DNA of 64,000 nt from Xiphias gladius (lineage: Eukaryota; Chordata; Actinopteri; Istiophoriformes; Xiphiidae): positions 24,741,206-24,805,205 of the forward strand of contig NC_053417.1 of assembly GCF_016859285.1 (NCBI RefSeq). Reading direction: 5' to 3'. Made by a program: the position numbers and the translations under genes. Positions 24,903 through 64,000 of this stretch are shown one piece after another. The number at the start of each line of letters is the position of its first letter. The first letter of the stretch is position 1. The notes under the pieces were generated by a model. It did no database searches, was not told where the DNA came from, and saw only the letters and a program-made list of their open reading frames with translations.

Positions 24903-27900
24903 TATGAGATGCACAACTTAAACCGACTTAAACCCCTGCAAATGCACAAAATCAATGTACCTGAAAGACCAGCATGATTCTCTATCCGGTAATCTTGAGG
25001 AGAGAATATACAATTGAAAAATCCACACGGACTTAAGCTCTTCATTGAATTGCAAATGACATTTCTTTTGGATTTTACTCACAGAGCTGGTTTCATGTGA
25101 AGAAGCGTCTGTTCTTTGGAGGTGCGAGGCGTGTGTGACATGGGTATAACACTGGACAGACAGGGGCAAGTCCCATTCCACTTCAACATTACCTTTCCTT
25201 TTCACATCCCACCAATAGGTTTGGTCCCCAGGGATTCCTGAGGTGTGTGTGCGTCTGTATTCCTGCCCCTCCCACAGAAGCTGAGCCTCATAGTGCCCCT
25301 CATTAATCAGTGGCATGCAATGAAGCAGCAGACAGCACCGCATACTAGAAAAACTCCGTTCCGGAAGTTCAGGTTTTTTCTTCCCGAGTCCCTTCCTTCT
25401 CCCGACTCTCGGTGGAGTTTGACTGAACATACACGAGATTTGCTAGAACTTGGGCCCAAACCACACTGACATTCAGGAAAATGAGCCGCATTGTTTTCTT
25501 GTGATTGAGGAGAGGTCCCTGTGTTATTGGCTCAAGCAATGTTCAGATACTAACTGGTGAGAGGCGAACCATGGAGGATTTTATAAAATTGTAGAAATGG
25601 TACCATGTCTACAAATCAAAGAGGCTCTTGAATGCAATAAAGGATGTTTAATTAAGTTTTAAAGGTTTATATCATTTCTTCATTTCTGTAACATTTCTTC
25701 TGATTTGAATCTATCTAAAAATCAGGCTTTTTATATGCTTTCAGTAACTTTAATATTAGATATTATCTTTTTTAAAAGTTTTCAAGTACCACTATATCCA
25801 GCTTAGTTAAGTCAAATCATTACCTGTATTACAACAATGTCCCATAAATTCTTTATCAGAATTTGCAGTATTACATAAGGTAATATTTTTTGGACGCTGT
25901 TTACTATTAAGTAGAAGAGCATTTGTTTATTTATTTATTAATAAACATTAACTTTTTTATTTTCTACCAAATCATGGTAGGTTGTGTTTTACTGACTTAA
26001 GGGATATGTTCATTTCTCCTGTTTACACTGGACATCAAAAGATTCTTTTCTAACATGCTTCCAATGTAAGTGAATGGGGACAAAATCTGAAGTCCTCATT
26101 TGTCCAAAATTACAATCCAAAGTCTTTTTAGTACAAAACAGAAAAAATTCTCTGGGGAAATATAAAGAGGGATTTTTGTAGATTGTAAATTTGGAAAACA
26201 TACACTTGATCTGACTAAGTCAGAGTTGTGAGTAAATCCTCATACTGTATTAGCTTCAGATGAGGATTGTAGATTTTGTCCCCCGTCACTTATTTCGGAA
26301 GCTCATGCGGAAGGGATCCCGTAACGATAACGATTACAGTGACCAAAAAACTGTCTTAATGTGCATATGGACACGTGGGTATTGCTATGAGACAGACCTG
26401 AAAAAAATGTGAGCCTATCCTTAACCTGCTGTAACGTGAAAGCGGGAGAAATCGTCGCTCCGAAATCATCTGTTGAATAACGGGAAACTTCATTTTTCAG
26501 TCTTTACATGTGTCACAGTACGCTAAATACGGGTTATCAAACTTTTTTTCATGCCAGTCCCGACTTGCCGTTGATTGTTGAGTATGTATTATAGAACCTC
26601 ATCAATCCTCCGGTTCTGCAGCCTGTCGTGTTACGCGAACAGCGGATATCCACTGGTGAAAGTCAAGATTTTGTCACTCCATGGTTTGCAGCGAGGGGGA
26701 TCTAACTGCCGTCCCTGGGGCTCGGAGGGAAAGAGAGAGCCACCTGATAGCACACGCCCTGTGGGAGCTTGACAAACATGATTAGAAATATGGAAAGAGG
26801 GCTAACTAATCGATTCAGCCCTGCACGCGATGAAATAATTTATCTAGAAGATGTGAACTGAAGGGGAGTTCAGTAAATTTATAAACTTAAATAAATGATT
26901 TTGTTGAGCTTTTTGCTGTTTTCTGATACCAGACTTGTGGACAGTGTCTCTCGCGAAAAGGTCAAAGGAAGAGGTCATTCAGAGCGTGCCTTTATTATGC
27001 GTGGGGCGGGTCTACTGCACCTGCACAGTGAGGACGAAGGCTCACCCGCTGAGAGTGACTATTGAGTTTCTGTAGATTACAATCGAGCTGCTGGCCAAAC
27101 AGCAAGGCCTTAGGCCCGTCAGGCTGTTAAATGTCCCTGAAAGAAAGGCGCCACATAACCAGGGATTAGTGTAGAGTAACTGCTGTCTCCGCGGCCCCCC
27201 TTGACACAACGCACCCAGAGCCAAGGCAGTGATGCACTTCTGACAAGAAATGGCCACAGGGGCTTCACTGTGGCGGAGGCACGATATTAGAGCGTCCAAA
27301 ACCGAATTGAATTTCTTAAAAAAGAAAGAATTATTCAAGGGTTGCAGCCGTATTATGTTCAAATTGTGTTCGTTTTCATTATGCACTGAATGCTGGCCAC
27401 ATTCCTGATCGGATCTTATTACTACTGTGAAGGAATTTTAGTGTCGCTGTCCAGTAAAAAAGAGAACCAGTAACCCAGACAGGCGGGACTTTATGTGTGT
27501 TGTAGAAAGGAGGTCAGTGAAATGATCTTTGTTGTGCGTGACATGTAAACTCTGGTATCTTTCCTAAATGCCACTTACGGGCCTTCGCTGTGTTATTTTA
27601 TGGATTTACACGGTGCTTTCGGTCTAGAAACGATTGAAAAGTCGGGATTATGTTTTGTTGTTCTGACTTGAACGGACAGATCACGGTTAAAGAAAAATGG
27701 GGAATAACTTAAATCTGTGATAGTGACATTTCTTGGGAGGAGGGATGAGCACAACAAGTTACCAAGACACCCCAAAAGTTGTTGAGATTAAAGGGATATT
27801 CCAGCGATTAACTGCGCTTGACAGATTCAGATTTTTAAAAATATAGTCAAAATCAAATCAGCAAAAGCTGATATATCCTTACTTTTAGTGCCTAATATGG

Positions 27901-30900
27901 GTCAAGCTACGAAAGCGCTGGGTCTACCACTTCCCATAATGCTATTTTATAGCATCTTACCATCCTTGCCCTAAATACAGGTTTCAGACTCCATGCACCC
28001 AGTTTGTAACGGTAACTTTTTTCCGACCAAGCTGAGGTAACCATGCAGACGTCGACAGGGCTTATTTTTTACACAGGGACCCCAACACTTCTCTCTTTAG
28101 CGTCTGAAACTAAGAAGCTTCTCAGTGTCTCAGCTGCAGGTAAGTCGTGTCTCTTTAAAGTGAATTATTTTCTCTGAAATGTAATTAGAAAGATTATTCT
28201 TTGCAAGATGTGTTAAATAGCTCAGACGAGCTCTGTAAACCTCAGTTGTGTGAGAGTGATGATTTATTTTTTTGCTCGTTCAGCCAGTTTGAGGTGAATG
28301 AGCAACTTTTTGAAGAAGACCTCACCTTTTGAAAGGATGACAGATCTGTAGGGCTGAAATAGAAGAAACACGATGGACCTGATTTTGGATCCCGCGTCTA
28401 CTGTAACTTCTTCATGATGTGACCTTTTCTTACATAACCGCCACAGATGAGCCTGAAAACTGAGCTCCCCCAAACCCGTCTCTTCGCGGGTTTCCTGTGG
28501 CAAAAAGTCCTCCGACAGACCTAGAGAAGATTAGTCCTCACGCTAACAGTTTGAACGTCACACAGCCGTTTATAATGTACAGGTAACACCCCCTGTGGCT
28601 CTAAAAGGGGTTCCTCTAATCCCTGTTACACAACTGATGCCTGTTGATGGCATGGTCAGCGGCAAACGTTCAGTTTGCTTCAGCCTCAAGCATCAAAAGG
28701 TAGGTTAGGACCGTTTGTCTTAGATGTAGCTTTGCATTTTATGCTATTTCAGTTAACTCCTAATCCTGCACTTTTTAAAAATCCAAATACTGAATCCTCG
28801 ACACCTTAGAGGAGTTACGTTTATCACTTGTAAACAACATTCATGAAGTCATTCATATAAACTACAGTTATATCACAGTACACACTTAACAGGTATTAAG
28901 TAGTAGGTACACAGTATTCTGTCAGTGTTAAAAACTCACCCTGCTTAATTTTTTATCTTTCATAAGACTTTTTTGTTTATCTGAATCTTGCTGGCACATT
29001 CACTTTACATGATGTTTTATTTATCAGTTGCCATGTAGCTTAAATAAATGCAGTAGACTGTAAGATGAGAGTACCGTACCCACGGGACAGGTTTATTTTA
29101 GAAAGCTTGGGTGTAACCTCTACAAGGGAACATTGGATCTTAACTTTCTAAATAGGAAGTGTAATCGGCCTCCCTTCAGGGACCGGGTTAAAGGCTAACC
29201 TGTACAATGGACGATCTGGGGATAATGATGTGGTTTTGTGCGAATCGCTCCATCTAAACTAACCTCCCAGCATAAAGCAGAACACAGTGACACAGTGGCG
29301 AGAAAAGAAAACTCACGAGATTACAAATAGCACATGAATTTTGTTTTTAATTAAGAAACACCAAGGGCAAGGGGAGTGTCTTTTCAACACTGGAAATGGA
29401 ACAGTCAGGTCGTCCTGACATGGACAATATTTCGTCTGGTACAGTTTCACTCATTTAACCGAGTTGTTTGCTTTTTTTCTGCCATTCAGAAGTGAAACAG
29501 TAAAATGTTTTAAACAAAAAAAAAAAAGTCAAAATAAAAATTGCCATCATTACTAAAAGTGCACCTTTCATTTCATTTTGAAATGGCGTGAAAACAAAAA
29601 GCAGTGGCGGTTTCGTGACAACTTTGCATCAGGCATCAGTGTACAGTGTATATATGGAGATCCAGTTTAAGAGCAGATACACAAAAGGTGCCCAACAGGG
29701 GGCACACACACTATCCTACTCTGCTTTAGTGTCCTAAACATGGACCACAGGATTGTCTCTTTTCAATCCACATGTTCATGATGACACCATTCTGTGTAAA
29801 TAAAAATAATCTGATCCTTGAATTTGGAGCCTAAGACTTTTTTGTTTCATCAAGTGAATAAGACCAGTTTCCAACCATTTGACCAGGCAGCTCCAGTCAG
29901 GTGTCACATATTCACCTTTCATGGAACTTCACTGGGGCGATTTCTGAAGAACTTACTAGGGGGGGCCATATTCAAACATGAGGGGAAAAACAAGGGGATG
30001 TGGGAGGCAATACACAAAAACCAGAGGAAAGAAAATAGCAAGCTTCTGTGATTGTTCTAAAACAGCAGAGTCAAGCCTCGAAACAAAAGCGATGAAAAAG
30101 AGGAAAAGGAAAACAAAAAACATAAAATAAATAAAAATGAAGCAACTCTAAGTGAAAGGATAGTGCTCATTTTTAGGATAGCAATACAAATATTTTAGGC
30201 TTACAAAAATGAGAAAAGGATTTGTGAATCCAAAGTGATCGTGGTGTTGTGGTTTTGTGGTGTGGTCGACTAAAGGCGGGCGAGCATGCTTTATTAAGAG
30301 CTACACTACTGGTCGCAGCACTTACTTCCACTGCATTCCCACGTAGCTACACACTTTTATTAGAACTGTGTCCTACTGTTTTGTTTGCTGCAGATGAATC
30401 TCCCTCTGCAGAGAAAACAACCTACAGAACCACGGAGCCTTCAGAGTTTCATAGCTTACTGAATTGTCACTAAAGCTACCAAACCTGAAAATTAAGTAAC
30501 ATCTTGAGGCAGTTCTGGGTTGACCCTCCTGAGGAAATGGATAATGACTCATGCACGCTCACACATACACACACCTGACTCCATATTGGGGCTTAAAGTA
30601 GAGTGACCTGTGAGAAATGGAAAGGGCTGAGACATACATAACCAACAAATTTTACTTAGCATACACACTCATTCTCAGTTGATAGAGATATCTACCTGAC
30701 TGGCAGTTTAACACATAAAACAACATCTTCAACAACCACACATAAAAAAATTACACCCTTTTCAGTTCTTAAAAACTGCTTTTTTGAGATCTACTCAATC
30801 TGCGGAGGCAACAAACCATGCCATATCATCATAAAATCAACCTCAAATGCCATGCATACTAACAAATGTGACACTAGCGTATACTGTTTTATAGAGTTTT

Positions 30901-31905
30901 ACTAAATTACCGAATTACTAAAAAAAAACAAAAAAAAAAAACACCTCTACATGTGACAGACAGGCAACCACATGACTGTGCTGTATCTTCATGTCTGACA
31001 TTAGCACCAAGGTTTCTTTCTTTTTCATAAAAAAGAACAAATAAAGACACAGAAGACACAACAGCGCTGTGAATGACGAGTAAAGCAAAAACAATTCAGC
31101 CGAGTTGAAGCAGCAGTTCTTGTGACATTTGCAGTTATTATTTTGTATTTGACGACCTGAGTTGTGTACTGAAGCTGCATGTGACCGTGACTGTGTGCGC
31201 TCCTCTCCCAAAAGACTGTAAGCATGCTCGCATTAAAAAAAAAAAAAAAAAAAAAAGGTTCCTCTACAGAAGTGAAGAAAGAAGGCCTAAACGTCTTCAA
31301 GTATTAATACAGTTAGGCCTATAAAAAGCCTTGGACACACAGTATTAGAACCCAGAATAAACTCTAGGAAAGTTGAAGAGCAGTTATGGTTAGTTTGCAT
31401 GTTTTCCCCCACAAATATAATATATATATATTTTCATATGTATATAAATAAAAATTCAGTGCTGTAAAAACATCTCCAACTCCATAGGATCTGACCCATC
31501 GTAGAAGGCCTAATATGTTTTACTCTTACTCTTCTCATGACTAAAACTACTGCTGGAAGTATGTAAACTGTACTGGTTCTCCTGTGTTAATAGTCCTTCA
31601 TTGAGAATACAACACTGAGGAAGAGAAGACTTGTTAATATCGTTTCAATTTTTCTCTCTTTTTTGGTTTTACTGCACACAGAGAAACGTGTCCTGTTGTG
31701 TCATCTTGTTTTTTGTTTTTTGTTTTTTTTTGGTAGCAGCAAAGCACCAAGTTTGTCAGGCTCTATGTGTGTAAGTCTCTCTGTGTGAGTCTGCTGTGTG
31801 TGTGACATTGCTCCATAGTCTCTGTGTGTGTATGTGTGTGTTTGCGTGTGTGTGTGTGTGTGTGTTTGCGTGTGTGTGTGTGTGTGTTTGCGCGTGTGCT
31901 GCTGT
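24903..31905. other. Intergenic region and hspg2 3' flank
   Basis: About 7 kb between the WxxW start and the hspg2 stop codon. I recognise no protein-coding gene. A minus-strand open frame at 24918-25430 has no matching exon borders or similarity. The left part is the WxxW upstream region. The right part, probably down to about 30.3 kb, should be hspg2 3' UTR; reverse AATAAA signals occur near 30356 and 30290. The stretch at 27781-28260 begins with a short sequence typical of teleost repeats. Confidence 0.5.
31745..31900. repeat. Imperfect TG/CA microsatellite in hspg2 3' UTR
   Basis: Interrupted TG arrays (with TTTGCG spacers) on the plus strand start within about ten bases of the hspg2 stop codon. 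They are therefore CA-rich in the hspg2 mRNA. Confidence 0.85.

Positions 31906-64000
<32,095 letters not shown>

Noticed and set aside
24918..25430. 170-codon minus-strand open frame upstream of the WxxW gene
   Set aside because: No similarity, no clear donor joining it to the WxxW exons, and the signal-peptide exon lies downstream of it.

Overview
The window is nuclear DNA from a bony fish, most likely a percomorph-type teleost. The evidence is intron-rich vertebrate genes with very short introns, dense CA/TG microsatellites, and dispersed repeats of kinds common in teleost genomes. No bacterial, organellar or viral gene organisation is seen. All exon models were built by hand from reading frame, GT/AG splice sites and phase continuity. 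They agree with vertebrate protein families as I remember them; no database search was run.

Layout, left to right. (1) 1-3332, minus strand: first coding exon of magi3 (start codon and first PDZ domain) and part of its first intron, running off the left edge. (2) 5624-8555, plus strand: a compact nine-exon styk1-like gene, a membrane-anchored receptor-like pseudokinase that models completely to 416 aa. (3) 12393-17753, minus strand, with a 5' untranslated exon near 18.6 kb: a multipass membrane protein of the CDP-alcohol phosphotransferase family, probably tmem269. Its last coding exon was not resolved. styk1 and this gene are convergent. (4) 19.4-20.9 kb: a CCAAT-containing, promoter-like segment and one exon-like segment on the plus strand with no recognised product. 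(5) 21171-24902, minus strand: a secreted protein of four tandem WxxW domains, each encoded by a pair of exons. (6) 24.9-31.9 kb: no protein gene recognised. (7) 31906-64000, minus strand: the C-terminal part of perlecan (hspg2). I resolved 49 coding exons, from the third laminin IV module through laminin-EGF modules, 12 Ig domains, and the LG/EGF domain V (endorepellin) to the stop codon. The 5' part of the gene lies beyond the right edge.

The genes do not form a pathway. Two (the WxxW protein and perlecan) encode extracellular proteins, and the rest are membrane or junction-associated. The most unusual content lies in hspg2. It has a poly-serine-rich segment inside the third laminin IV module and one Ig where mammals carry a tandem array. 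It also has a 30-nt in-frame microexon in LG3, a possible 18-nt duplicated microexon in LG1, a GC-AG intron, and a short exon that ends at the Asn-Asp bond corresponding to the known LG3 release site. The four-domain WxxW gene is the best candidate for a little-described protein.
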